NCBI GenBank assembly: GCA_943329845.2
Contig: CALQFM020000005.1
Location: 27,303-91,302 of the forward strand
Reading direction: 5' to 3'
Length of the DNA stretch: 64,000 nucleotides
Origin: Candidatus Kuenenia stuttgartensis
GTDB lineage: Bacteria > Pseudomonadota > Alphaproteobacteria > SMXS01
Positions 48,787-57,388 of the stretch are shown one piece after another. The notes under the pieces are model-generated. The model was given only the letters and a program-made list of their open reading frames with translations, was not told where the DNA came from and made no database searches. Within the stretch, counting starts at the first letter, position 1. Every line of letters begins with the position of its first letter. The translations under genes and the position numbers were made by a program.

Positions 48787-50838
48787 ATGAAGGCTGCCGC
48801 CGACAAGCTTGTCTGGGTTCTCGTTGCGCTGCTGGGCGCGGGCGCCATGGCCGTCGTCGCGCTCAGCCGCGGCGAGCACGTCAACGCCATGTGGCTGGTG
48901 ATCGCCGCCGCCTGCACCTACCTGATCGCGTACCGGTTCTACGGCCTGTTCATCGCGACGAAGGTGCTGCGGCTCGACCGCAACCGGCATACGCCGGCAG
49001 TGCTGCACAACGACGCGCTCGACTACGTGCCGGTCGACAAATACGTGCTGTTCGGCCATCACTTCGCCGCCATCGCCGGCGCCGGGCCGCTGGTCGGACC
49101 GGTGCTAGCGGCGCAGATGGGCTACCTGCCCGGCATGCTGTGGATCCTGGCCGGCGTGGTGTTCGCCGGCGCGGTGCAGGACTTCGTGGTGCTGTTCCTG
49201 TCGGTGCGCCGCGACGGCAGGTCGCTCGGCGACATGATCAAGTCCGAACTGGGCACGGTTCCCGGCGTCATTGCCATGTTCGGCGTGCTGATGATCCTGA
49301 TCATCCTGCTCGCCGTGCTGGCGCTGGTCGTGGTCAAGGCGCTGGCGATCAGTCCGTGGGGCACGTTCACCGTGGTCGCCACCATCCCGATCGCCTTGAT
49401 CATGGGCGTATACGGACGCTACATCCGGCCCGGGCGGATCGGCGAGATGTCGCTGATCGGCTTCGTGCTGCTGATCGCCTCCATCGTCTACGGCCAGGCC
49501 GCGGCCGAAAGCCCGACGCTGGCGCCGCTGTTCACCTGGTCGGGCGAGACGCTGGCGCTGGTGCTGATGGGCTACGGCTTCGTCGCCTCGGTGCTGCCCG
49601 TGTGGCTGCTGCTGGCGCCGCGCGACTATCTGTCGACCTTCCTCAAGATCGGCACCATCCTGGCGCTTGCCATCGGCATCTGCTTCGTTATGCCGGACCT
49701 GCGCATGCCGGCGGTCAGCCGCTTCGTCGACGGCAGCGGCCCGGTGTTCGCGGGCGGCCTTTTTCCGTTCCTGTTCATCACCATCGCCTGTGGCGCGGTT
49801 TCGGGCTTCCACGCGCTGGTCGCCTCGGGCACCACGCCCAAGATGCTGCAGAACGAGATCCAGGCGCGGTTCATCGGCTATGGCGCGATGCTGGCGGAAT
49901 CCTTCGTCGCGGTGATGGCGCTGATCGCCGCCTGCGTGCTCGATCCCGGCGTCTATTTCGCCATGAACAGTCCGGCGGCGCTGGTCGGCACCACCCCCGA
50001 GGCGGTCGCGGCGACCATTTCCGGCTGGGGCTTCCTGGTGACGCCGGAGACGCTCACCCAGGTGGCCCACGACATCGGCGAGAGCACCATCCTGTCGCGG
50101 GCCGGCGGCGCGCCGACGCTTGCGGTGGGGATGTCGCATATCCTGTCGGCGGCAGTGGGCGGCCAGGCGCTCACGGCGTTCTGGTACCACTTCGCCATCC
50201 TCTTCGAGGCGCTGTTCATCCTGACCACCATCGACGCGGGAACCCGTGTCTGCCGGTTCCTGCTCCAGGACATGATGGGCACGGCGATCCCGGCGCTGAA
50301 GGACACCAAATCCTGGACCGGCAATCTGCTGGCGACCGGCATCGCCGTCGCCGCCTGGGGATATTTCCTCTACCAGGGCGTGGTCGACCCGCTGGGCGGA
50401 ATCAACACGCTGTGGCCGCTGTTCGGCATCGCCAACCAGATGCTGGCGGCCATCGCGCTGATCCTGTGCACTGTCGTGCTGGTGAAGATGAAGCGCGAGC
50501 GCTACGCCTGGGTCACCGCCGCGCCGTGCCTGTGGCTGCTGGTCTGCACCCTCACGGCGGGCTGGCAGAAGATGTTCCACGACAACCCGGCGATCGGCTT
50601 CCTCGCCCATGCCCGCAAGTTCCGGGATGCGCTGGCGTCCGGCGAAATCCTCGCCCCTGCCAAGTCGCTGGAGCAGATGAATCGGATCGTCTTCAATGAT
50701 ATAGTCGACGCCAGCCTGTGCGGCCTGTTCATGGCGGTCGTGCTGGCCATGGTGATTGCGGGGGCAATCACCATCCGCCGGGCACTGGCGGACCCGAAGC
50801 CGAGCGCGCGCGAAACCCTGGAGGGGACCTATGCGTGA
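48787..50838 (+). CDS. cstA: Carbon starvation protein CstA-type transporter
   Basis: A 683-residue transporter with many helices. YRFYGLFIATKVLRLD, VLFGHHFAAIAGAGPLVGPVLAAQMGYLPG and HALVASGTTPKMLQNEIQARFIGYGAML are CstA signatures; LWPLFGIANQMLAAIAL lies near the end. CstA family members import peptides or pyruvate. The ATG at 48787 lies eight bases after the previous gene. The stop overlaps the next small gene by eight bases, the conserved cstA-ybdD arrangement. Confidence 0.95.
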   Translation: MKAAADKLVWVLVALLGAGAMAVVALSRGEHVNAMWLVIAAACTYLIAYRFYGLFIATKVLRLDRNRHTPAVLHNDALDYVPVDKYVLFGHHFAAIAGAGPLVGPVLAAQMGYLPGMLWILAGVVFAGAVQDFVVLFLSVRRDGRSLGDMIKSELGTVPGVIAMFGVLMILIILLAVLALVVVKALAISPWGTFTVVATIPIALIMGVYGRYIRPGRIGEMSLIGFVLLIASIVYGQAAAESPTLAPLFTWSGETLALVLMGYGFVASVLPVWLLLAPRDYLSTFLKIGTILALAIGICFVMPDLRMPAVSRFVDGSGPVFAGGLFPFLFITIACGAVSGFHALVASGTTPKMLQNEIQARFIGYGAMLAESFVAVMALIAACVLDPGVYFAMNSPAALVGTTPEAVAATISGWGFLVTPETLTQVAHDIGESTILSRAGGAPTLAVGMSHILSAAVGGQALTAFWYHFAILFEALFILTTIDAGTRVCRFLLQDMMGTAIPALKDTKSWTGNLLATGIAVAAWGYFLYQGVVDPLGGINTLWPLFGIANQMLAAIALILCTVVLVKMKRERYAWVTAAPCLWLLVCTLTAGWQKMFHDNPAIGFLAHARKFRDALASGEILAPAKSLEQMNRIVFNDIVDASLCGLFMAVVLAMVIAGAITIRRALADPKPSARETLEGTYA

Positions 50839-51028
50839 TTATCGGAGTTACAGCAGCTTCCTGGCGCGCGCCGCGCGCCTGATGGTGGGGCTGCCGGACT
50901 ACGATCTCTACGTCCTGCACCGCAGGATACACCATCCCAACGAGCCTATGATGTCCCGCGAGGATTTCTTCCGCGAGCGGCAGGAAAGCCGTTATGGTGG
51001 CAACGGCAAAATCAATCGCTGCTGCTGA
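50831..51028 (+). CDS. YbdD/YjiX family small protein
   Basis: A 65-residue protein of the DUF466/YbdD family. MVGLPDYDLYVLHRRIHHPNEPMMSREDFFRERQESRYGG is covered by the family core from GLPDYDLY to RESRYGG-like. It ends NRCC. Such proteins accompany CstA-type transporters and are thought to be needed for their activity. It overlaps the cstA end by eight bases. Confidence 0.9.
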   Translation: MRDYRSYSSFLARAARLMVGLPDYDLYVLHRRIHHPNEPMMSREDFFRERQESRYGGNGKINRCC

Positions 51029-51074
51029 CCGGCAGTAGACGCGCGCCAACAGCGAACACGCAGGAAATCCCCGG

Positions 51075-52946
51075 GTGACAACAGAATCCCAAAAGCCACC
51101 GCTCGTGCGGTTGATGATTGGCGCGATCGGCGTCGTCTTCGGCGACATCGGCACCAGCCCGCTCTACACCATGAAGGAAAGCTTCGCCGGCCCGCATCCA
51201 CTGGCGCTCGACGCCATGCATGTCTACGGCGTGCTGTCGCTGATCTTCTGGTCGGTGATGCTGATCGTCTCGTTCAAATACGTCACCCTGATGATGCGGG
51301 CGGACAACAAGGGCGAGGGCGGCAGCCTGGCGCTGCTGACGCTCGTGAGCAATCTGGTCCAGGGAACGCGTTTTGTGCCCATCGTCGCGCTGCTGGGCAT
51401 CTTCGCCGCGGCGCTGTTCTACGGCGACAGCATGATCACGCCCGCTATCTCGGTGCTCAGCGCCGTCGAGGGCCTCGAGGTGGTCGCGCCCGGGCTCGAC
51501 ACGTACATCGTGCCGATCACGGTAGTCATTCTGTTCGGCCTGTTTCTGGTCCAGAAGCACGGCACCGCCGCCATGGGACGCCTGTTCGGCCCCGTCACCC
51601 TGGTCTGGTTCTTCACCCTCGCCGCGCTCGGCACCGCCAGCATCATCAAAAATCCCGAAATCCTGTGGGCGCTGAATCCCATCTACGCCGTGAAGTTCTT
51701 CCTCCACGACCAGTTGCTCGCGTTCCTTGCGCTGGGCTCGGTCGTGCTGGCGCTCACGGGCGCCGAGGCGCTCTATGCCGACATGGGCCATTTCGGCCGT
51801 CCGCCGATCCGGCGGGGCTGGTTCTTCATCGTGCTGCCGGCCCTGATGCTCAACTATTTCGGCCAGGGCGCGCTGCTGATCAGCGAACCCTCGGCCATCG
51901 ACAACCCGTTCTACCGGCTGGCGCCCGACTGGGCGCTGTGGCCGGTGCTGGGACTCGCCACGCTGGCCACCATCATCGCGTCGCAGGCGGTGATTTCGGG
52001 CGCGTTCTCGGTCACCCGCCAGGCGGTGCAGCTCGGCTACCTGCCCCGGCTCAAGGTGCTGCACACGTCCGAGGCCGAGATCGGCCAGATTTATGTGCCA
52101 TTCGTGAACTGGGCGCTGCTGGGCGCGGTGATCCTGCTGGTGCTGGGCTTCGGCTCATCCACCAACCTGGCTGCCGCTTACGGCGTCGCCGTTACCGGCA
52201 CCATGTTCATCGACACCCTGCTGCTGTCGTTCGTCGTGCTGCTGGCCTGGAAGATCCCGCGCTGGCAGGGCATCGCGATGCTGGTCGTGTTCGTCATCGT
52301 CGACGTGTCCTTCCTCGGCGCCAACCTGACCAAGATTCCGGATGGCGGCTGGTTCCCGCTGCTCGCCGGCCTTGCCCTGTTTGTGCTGCTGACCACCTGG
52401 AAGCGCGGCCGCCAGCTGGTCCGCGACGGGCAGGCCCGCGACGCCATCCCGGTCGAGACCTTCCTGTCGTCGCTGTCGCCCAAGATCACCCGGGTGCAGG
52501 GCGCGGCGGTCTACATGTCGGGCAATTCACAGGGCGTGCCGCATGCGCTGCTGCACAATCTGAAGCACAACAAGGTGCTGCACGAGATGAACGTGTTCAT
52601 GACCATGCAGATCGAGGAGGTGCCGCGCCTCAACAACGAGGAGGCGCTGGAGGTCACCGAACTGAGCGAAGGCTTCTACCGCGTCGTCTACCATTATGGC
52701 TTCCTGCAGGACCCGGACGTGCCACGCGCCCTCCGGCTGGCGGGCGCCCGCGGGCTGAAGTGCAACATGATGCAGACGTCGTTCTTCCTGGGCCGCGAAA
52801 CCATCATTCCCAGCGTGCGGCCGGGCATGGCGATCTGGCGGGAATCCCTGTTCGCGTGGATGACCCGGAACGCCACCAGCGCCATGGACTTCTTCGAAAT
52901 CCCCGCCAACCGCGTGGTCGAACTGGGCTCGCAGATCGAGATCTGA
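51075..52946 (+). CDS. kup: Kup-type potassium uptake transporter
   Basis: A 623-residue K+ symporter with 12 helices in the first two thirds. The hallmark IGVVFGDIGTSPLYTMKESF opens it, followed by TLMMRADNKGEGGSLALLTL. A cytoplasmic C-terminal domain contains MSGNSQGVPHALLHNLKHNK and ETIIPS. It starts at GTG (51075). Kup takes up potassium with protons under low-affinity or acidic conditions. Convergent with the NlpE-like gene across a shared hairpin. Confidence 0.96.
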   Translation: MTTESQKPPLVRLMIGAIGVVFGDIGTSPLYTMKESFAGPHPLALDAMHVYGVLSLIFWSVMLIVSFKYVTLMMRADNKGEGGSLALLTLVSNLVQGTRFVPIVALLGIFAAALFYGDSMITPAISVLSAVEGLEVVAPGLDTYIVPITVVILFGLFLVQKHGTAAMGRLFGPVTLVWFFTLAALGTASIIKNPEILWALNPIYAVKFFLHDQLLAFLALGSVVLALTGAEALYADMGHFGRPPIRRGWFFIVLPALMLNYFGQGALLISEPSAIDNPFYRLAPDWALWPVLGLATLATIIASQAVISGAFSVTRQAVQLGYLPRLKVLHTSEAEIGQIYVPFVNWALLGAVILLVLGFGSSTNLAAAYGVAVTGTMFIDTLLLSFVVLLAWKIPRWQGIAMLVVFVIVDVSFLGANLTKIPDGGWFPLLAGLALFVLLTTWKRGRQLVRDGQARDAIPVETFLSSLSPKITRVQGAAVYMSGNSQGVPHALLHNLKHNKVLHEMNVFMTMQIEEVPRLNNEEALEVTELSEGFYRVVYHYGFLQDPDVPRALRLAGARGLKCNMMQTSFFLGRETIIPSVRPGMAIWRESLFAWMTRNATSAMDFFEIPANRVVELGSQIEI

Positions 52947-52966
52947 CCGCGCGGCGGCGCGGTCAG
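52943..52966. terminator. Bidirectional hairpin overlapping two stop codons
   Basis: CTGACCGCGC (52943-52952) and GCGCGGTCAG (52957-52966) are perfectly complementary with a GGCG loop. It contains the kup TGA and the TGA of the convergent NlpE-like gene, so both transcripts end in it. There is no T-tract. Confidence 0.6.
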
Positions 52967-53637
52967 TAGTTCGGGGCGGTGTCGTCTTCCTTCGACGGCG
53001 GCCGGCGCTGCGGCCGGGGCTTGGCCGGGTCGAAGCAACGGTGGTCGCGAAGCACGCCGTACTCCTCGCATTCCCGCCCGTCGGCCAGCCTGCATACGCC
53101 CTGGTCGCCCGCCGTCGTGCCGGTGTTGATCACGCTCCTGCCGCCGATCTTGACGCAGTTGATGGCGGCCGGGTTGGGCATGCCGTAGAACGGGTCCGGC
53201 GGCGAGGTCAGGGTGGCGACGCCGTCGGTCCGCTCGGTCAGTCCCGGACCCAGCAGGCGGATGACGTAGTCGTTCACCTTGAGGAAATCGCGGCGCTGGA
53301 ACTGCAGGCTGTCGGGGTTGAGCTCGTAGACGGTGTCGTCCGGATCCGCCGCGCTGCCGCGCAGGGTCATCCAGTTGCCCTCGCTCACCACCGGGTCGGC
53401 GGATTTGCCCGTGAAGGTCTCGATCAGCACGTAGCTGCCCTCGGCGGTCCCCTCGTCCTTCTTGATCAGGGTCAGCGATGTCTCGACGCCCTGACAGTCG
53501 GCGCAGGGCAGCGTGCCCTTGAACTCGCCCAGCAGCACCGGCACGTCGGGCCGCCCCTGCGGCTGGGCGTGCGCGGCGGCGACCAGCGACAAGGCGGCGG
53601 CCATCGCCAGTCCCGCGCATGACAATATTCCCCTCAT
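52963..53637 (-). CDS. NlpE N-terminal domain fused to a DUF333 domain
   Basis: A 224-residue exported protein with signal peptide (MRGILSCAGLAMAAALSLVA...AHA). FKGTLPCADCQGVETSLTLIKKDE matches the NlpE N-terminal CADC signature. NPAAINCVKIGGRSVINTGT and VCRLADGRECEEYGVLRDHRC form a DUF333 domain with three Cys. NlpE senses envelope and copper stress in E. coli. The Cys of a lipobox is absent, so this form is probably periplasmic rather than lipidated. A proline/lysine-rich tail ends it. Confidence 0.75.
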   Translation of the reverse strand: MRGILSCAGLAMAAALSLVAAAHAQPQGRPDVPVLLGEFKGTLPCADCQGVETSLTLIKKDEGTAEGSYVLIETFTGKSADPVVSEGNWMTLRGSAADPDDTVYELNPDSLQFQRRDFLKVNDYVIRLLGPGLTERTDGVATLTSPPDPFYGMPNPAAINCVKIGGRSVINTGTTAGDQGVCRLADGRECEEYGVLRDHRCFDPAKPRPQRRPPSKEDDTAPNY

Positions 53638-53701
53638 CGGCCTCTCCTTGTTGCAGCGGCCACGCTACGCCAATCCGCAAATGCCCGCTAGGGCGTGACG
53701 C

Positions 53702-55129
53702 ATGGATTCCCCTCTGTCCCCGGATGATCTAGAGTGCCGCCGGATGACCGAACCCGCCGCCTATGTCCTGCCCCGACCCTGGATCGACCGGATGCCCGGA
53801 TCGGCCGTGTTCTTCGAGCACCGGGTCTTCCTGTTCTTTTTCCTGGGCTTTGCGTCCGGACTGCCGTTCGTGCTCCCGTTCGGCACCCTGACCTACTGGT
53901 TGACTGCGACCGGCACCGACAAGGGCGAGGTGGGCCTGTTCACCCTTGTCACCCTGCCTTTCGCCTTCAAGTTCGTCTGGGCGCCGATCATCGACCGGCT
54001 GCCGTTTCCGGCGCTTACCCGCATGCTGGGGCGGCGGCGCGGCTGGCTGCTCGCCATCCAGATCTGCCTGATCGGCGCCATCCTGCTGATGGCCTCGTCC
54101 AACCCGGGGCCTGGGCACCTGACGCTGACCGCCGTCGCCGCCGTGCTGGTGGCGTTCTTCTCGGCCAGCCAGGACATCGTCATCGACGGCCTGCGCATCG
54201 AACTGCTCGACGAACGCCAGCAAGGCGCGGGTGTCGCTGCCTACACCACCGGCTACCGCATCGCGATGCTGATCACGGCGAGCGGCATCCTGATCATTGC
54301 CGGGCTGGTCGGCTGGTCGGTCGCCTACGGGGCCGTCGCGGTACTGATGCTGGTCGGAGTCGGCGCCACCCTCGCCACACCCGAGCCGGCAATCAACGCC
54401 GAGGATGTGGCGCGCGAGGAACAGAACGCCGAGGATTTCCTTGAGCGACAGGGCGGCCTGCCGCCGGCGCTGGCAGGCCTCGCTGCCTGGTTCTACAGCG
54501 CCGTGGCGTCGCCCTTCCTGGAGTTCTTCCGGCGCTTCGGCGTGTTCTCGATCGTCATTCTGGCGCTTGTCCTGTTCTACAAGCTGGGCGACACGTTGGC
54601 TTCCATGATGACCGGGCCGTTCTATCTGGAGCTGGGCTTCTCGCTGGAGCAGGTCGGGCTGATCAGCAAGCCCGTCGGTCTGGTCGCCACGATCGTGGGC
54701 GCGGTGCTCGGCGGCGTCATGGTCAACCGCCTGGGTGTGATGAAGAGCCTGTGGATCGGCGGCATCGCCCAGCTTATATCCAACTTCACTTATGTGCTGC
54801 TCGCCTGGTCGGGCAATGATCCGTGGGTGCTGGGCGGCGTCATCGCCGTCGAGAACTTTGCCAGCGGCATGGGCGTCACGGCGTTCATCGCCTACATGTC
54901 CGGGCTGTGCAACGTGGCCTACACGGTGACGCAATATGCGCTGCTCACGTCGCTGATGAATGTGGGCCGCACGCTGCTGTCGGCGCCGTCCGGCTTCCTC
55001 GCCGAGGAGGTCAGCTGGCCGGTGTTCTTCAGCATCACGGCTGTCGCCGCGGTGCCCGGCCTGCTGCTGCTTTGGTGGGTGACTCGGCGGTTCGGAACCG
55101 TTACCAAACCGCCTCCGGCGCTTAATTGA
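53702..55129 (+). CDS. AmpG-like MFS permease
   Basis: A 475-residue major facilitator protein. FFLGFASGLPFVLPFGTLTYWL, FAFKFVWAPIIDRLPFP, GRRRGWLLAIQ and FFSASQDIVIDGLRIE follow the muropeptide permease AmpG. AmpG imports anhydro-muropeptides for cell-wall recycling. An alternative ATG at 53744 (MTEPAAYVLP) is possible; 53702 has AGGGCG upstream. About 12 helices are predicted. The recycling role is inferred. Confidence 0.85.
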   Translation: MDSPLSPDDLECRRMTEPAAYVLPRPWIDRMPGSAVFFEHRVFLFFFLGFASGLPFVLPFGTLTYWLTATGTDKGEVGLFTLVTLPFAFKFVWAPIIDRLPFPALTRMLGRRRGWLLAIQICLIGAILLMASSNPGPGHLTLTAVAAVLVAFFSASQDIVIDGLRIELLDERQQGAGVAAYTTGYRIAMLITASGILIIAGLVGWSVAYGAVAVLMLVGVGATLATPEPAINAEDVAREEQNAEDFLERQGGLPPALAGLAAWFYSAVASPFLEFFRRFGVFSIVILALVLFYKLGDTLASMMTGPFYLELGFSLEQVGLISKPVGLVATIVGAVLGGVMVNRLGVMKSLWIGGIAQLISNFTYVLLAWSGNDPWVLGGVIAVENFASGMGVTAFIAYMSGLCNVAYTVTQYALLTSLMNVGRTLLSAPSGFLAEEVSWPVFFSITAVAAVPGLLLLWWVTRRFGTVTKPPPALN

Positions 55130-55243
55130 AAGTTCATGCCCGGCTCCAAAGGTTTGTGATATGGTCGCCGGACACTCTGGGGAAGCCACAACAACAAAGG
55201 TGTTGTCATCGCTGTTCTAGCCACCAGACCGGCTCAACTTGAA

Positions 55244-56011
55244 GTGCGTCTAGCCCAGGACGAAGCCGAAATCACCGCCGCCCAGCATTTGCGTTACCGG
55301 GTCTTCTACGAAGAGCTTGGCGCCGCCGCGAGCCCTGTAATGGCCCGCGACAAGCTGGATTTCGACGAGTTCGATCCGGTCTGCGATCACCTGCTGGTGA
55401 TCGACCATTCGCTACCGGCCGAAGAGGCGGTGGTGGGCACCTATCGCCTGCTGCGCGAGGAGGTCGCCCTCGCCAATGACGGATTCTACTCCGCCTCCGA
55501 ATATGACCTCAGCCCGCTGTTCATGGGACGCGACGAGCACACGGCGCGCCAGCACGGCCAGTTCCTCGAGTTGGGCCGCTCCTGCGTGCGCGCGGAGTAC
55601 CGCTCGAACGCGACCATCCAGTTCCTCTGGAAAGGCATCGCCGAGTACTGTTACCAGCACAGCGTGTCGTACCTGTTCGGCTGCGCCAGCCTGCCCGGCA
55701 CCGACGTGGCCGAACACGCCGAGGCGCTGTCCTACCTCTACCACAACTTCCGGGCGCCCGAGGAGCTGTGCGTCTACGCGGTGCCGTCGCGGCACGTGGA
55801 GATGAACATGATGCCCGCGGACCAGATCCGCGAACGCGACGTGGTCAAGGAACTGCCGCCGCTGATCAAGGGCTACCTGCGCTGCGGCTGCTACATCGGC
55901 GACGGCGCGGTGGTCGACAAGCAGTTCGGCACCACCGACGTGTTCATCCTGCAGTCCATCGCCCGGGTCCCGGACAAGTACTTCTCGCACCTGACACGGC
56001 GCATCCGGTAG
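55244..56011 (+). CDS. olsB: OlsB-type ornithine-acyl-ACP N-acyltransferase
   Basis: A 255-residue GNAT-fold enzyme making lyso-ornithine lipid from ornithine and 3-hydroxyacyl-ACP. AAQHLRYRVFYEELGA is the OlsB opening. EFDPVCDHLLVID, FLELGRSCVRAEYRSNATIQFLW and SYLFGCASLPGTD are signature blocks. GTG at 55244 is the first canonical start. The in-frame sequence before it (IAVLATRPAQLE) looks coding back to an ATC at 55208, which has AAAGG seven bases upstream, so the true start may be non-canonical. Confidence 0.9.
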   Translation: MRLAQDEAEITAAQHLRYRVFYEELGAAASPVMARDKLDFDEFDPVCDHLLVIDHSLPAEEAVVGTYRLLREEVALANDGFYSASEYDLSPLFMGRDEHTARQHGQFLELGRSCVRAEYRSNATIQFLWKGIAEYCYQHSVSYLFGCASLPGTDVAEHAEALSYLYHNFRAPEELCVYAVPSRHVEMNMMPADQIRERDVVKELPPLIKGYLRCGCYIGDGAVVDKQFGTTDVFILQSIARVPDKYFSHLTRRIR

Positions 56012-56020
56012 GCCTTCACC

Positions 56021-57106
56021 TCAAACCGTCGTGAACCGCACCGTGTAGACCGGCGGCAGCCGGTCGGGCAGCAGCATCCAGCTGTCGCCGCCATTGGCGC
56101 TGGTCCACAGGCCGCCCGAGGTCGATCCCATGGCGAGGACGTCGCCGGTTTCGTCCACGTCGAGGCCGTGCCGGTATACGAGGTCGTAGGACGTGGCCTG
56201 CGGCAGGCCATTGTCCAGCACCTGGGCCGTGCGCCCGCCGTCGCGGGTGCGGGTGACGACGAACTTGCCATCCACCGGATAGCGGAACTCGTCCTTGATG
56301 GCCGGCGCGAACCAGGCCGTGTCGGGGTCGTGAGGATGGACCGCCACGGCGAAGCCGAAGATCGACGGGCCCATGCTGGGGATGTCCTGCCAGCTGTTCA
56401 GGTCGTCGGTCGAGCGGAAGATGCCGCTGTGATGCTGGATCCAGTAGCCTTCCGGCCTGCCGGGGCACTGCACCACAAGGTGCGGATCCTGGATGGCGCC
56501 GTCCTCCGCCAGTTCGGGCGGCATATAGGCGGCACTCAAACCGTTGGTGCGGATCTCCCAGCTCCTGCCACCGTCCTCGGTGAGCCAGACGCCGCCACAG
56601 GAGACGCCGACGGTGATCCGGTTCTCGTCCCTTGGATCGACCAGCACGGAATGGATGCCCGGCTTGTCGTAGCCGCCGCCGAACCAGCGCGCCCGCTCCG
56701 GCACGTTCCACAGCGGCTCGTTCAGCGCCCAGGTCTCGCCGCGGTCGCGCGACACGAACAGGCCGCCGGGGATGGTGCCCGCCCACAGCGTGCCGTTCTG
56801 GCCGGGGCCGCCCGCCGCCAGGGTTCACAGCAGCTTGAGGGAATCGCCTTGCGCGCCGTCCTCGGCCTTGGGGTAGGCGGGCGCGGCCACTTCCTGCCAG
56901 GTTTCACCGAAGTCGTCCGACCGGTGCAGCTTGCCGCCGAAATGGCCCAGGTCCAGCGACGCATAGAGCGTGCCGTCGCGCCTGTCGTGCAGCACGGCGG
57001 GCACCGGGCTGCCGAGGAAAGCGGTGCGCTCGACGGTCCAGCCGCTGCCCTCGGGCTTCAGGATGAACAGTCCCTTGCGGGTTCCGGCGACAATGCGATT
57101 GGCCAT
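56021..57106 (-). pseudogene. WD40/BNR-repeat glycosidase-like gene with an in-frame TGA
   Basis: The frame from ATG 57106 reads MANRIVAGTRKGLFILKPEG and continues with BNR-type repeats (HRSDDFGETWQEV) to TGA at 56825-56827 after DSLKLL. The same frame resumes TLAAGGPGQNGTLWAGTIPG and LFVSRDRGETWALNEPLW with further repeats (LTEDGGRSWEI, RSTDDLNSW) to 56021. A single TGG to TGA change restores a protein of about 361 residues with Trp at that site. GGGAGG precedes the start. It overlaps the MoaD-like gene, its usual partner. Confidence 0.85.
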
Positions 57107-57378
57107 GTCTTCCCTCCCGACAATGCCTGCATCACGTAGATCTCGGATTCGGGCGCGACCTCGCAATCGAGCGACCCGGAGAAATCGATGCGCTCGTCGT
57201 CGACGAACACGCAGACATGCTGCCGCAGCCGGCCCTGATCGTCGAGCACATAGGAGCGCAGCGCCGGGAGCTGGCGGAACATGTCGTCGAGCGCCGCGCG
57301 CAGGGTCGCGCCGGCCACCTCGACGGGCTCGTGGGGAACGAGGCGGCGCAGATGCTGGGTGAAGAACATCCGCGCCAT
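57058..57378 (-). CDS. MoaD/ThiS-like protein with a C-terminal extension
   Basis: A 106-residue ubiquitin-like sulfur-carrier fold. EVAGATLRAALDDMFRQLPALRSYVLDDQG and VCVFVDDERID match the MoaD/ThiS family. The functional diglycine occurs at residues 88-89 (ALSGG), but the frame continues 17 residues (KTWPIALSPEPARDCSS) into the start of the BNR gene. Homologues usually end at GG; TAG to AAG at 57109-57111 would explain it. Activation by an E1-like enzyme needs a free GG, so function is doubtful. Confidence 0.75.
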   Translation of the reverse strand: MARMFFTQHLRRLVPHEPVEVAGATLRAALDDMFRQLPALRSYVLDDQGRLRQHVCVFVDDERIDFSGSLDCEVAPESEIYVMQALSGGKTWPIALSPEPARDCSS

Positions 57379-57388
57379 CGTCCGGGTC

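Noticed and set aside
49105..50610. 501-codon minus-strand frame
   Set aside because: Antisense to cstA; very rich in His, Arg and Gln with no domain.
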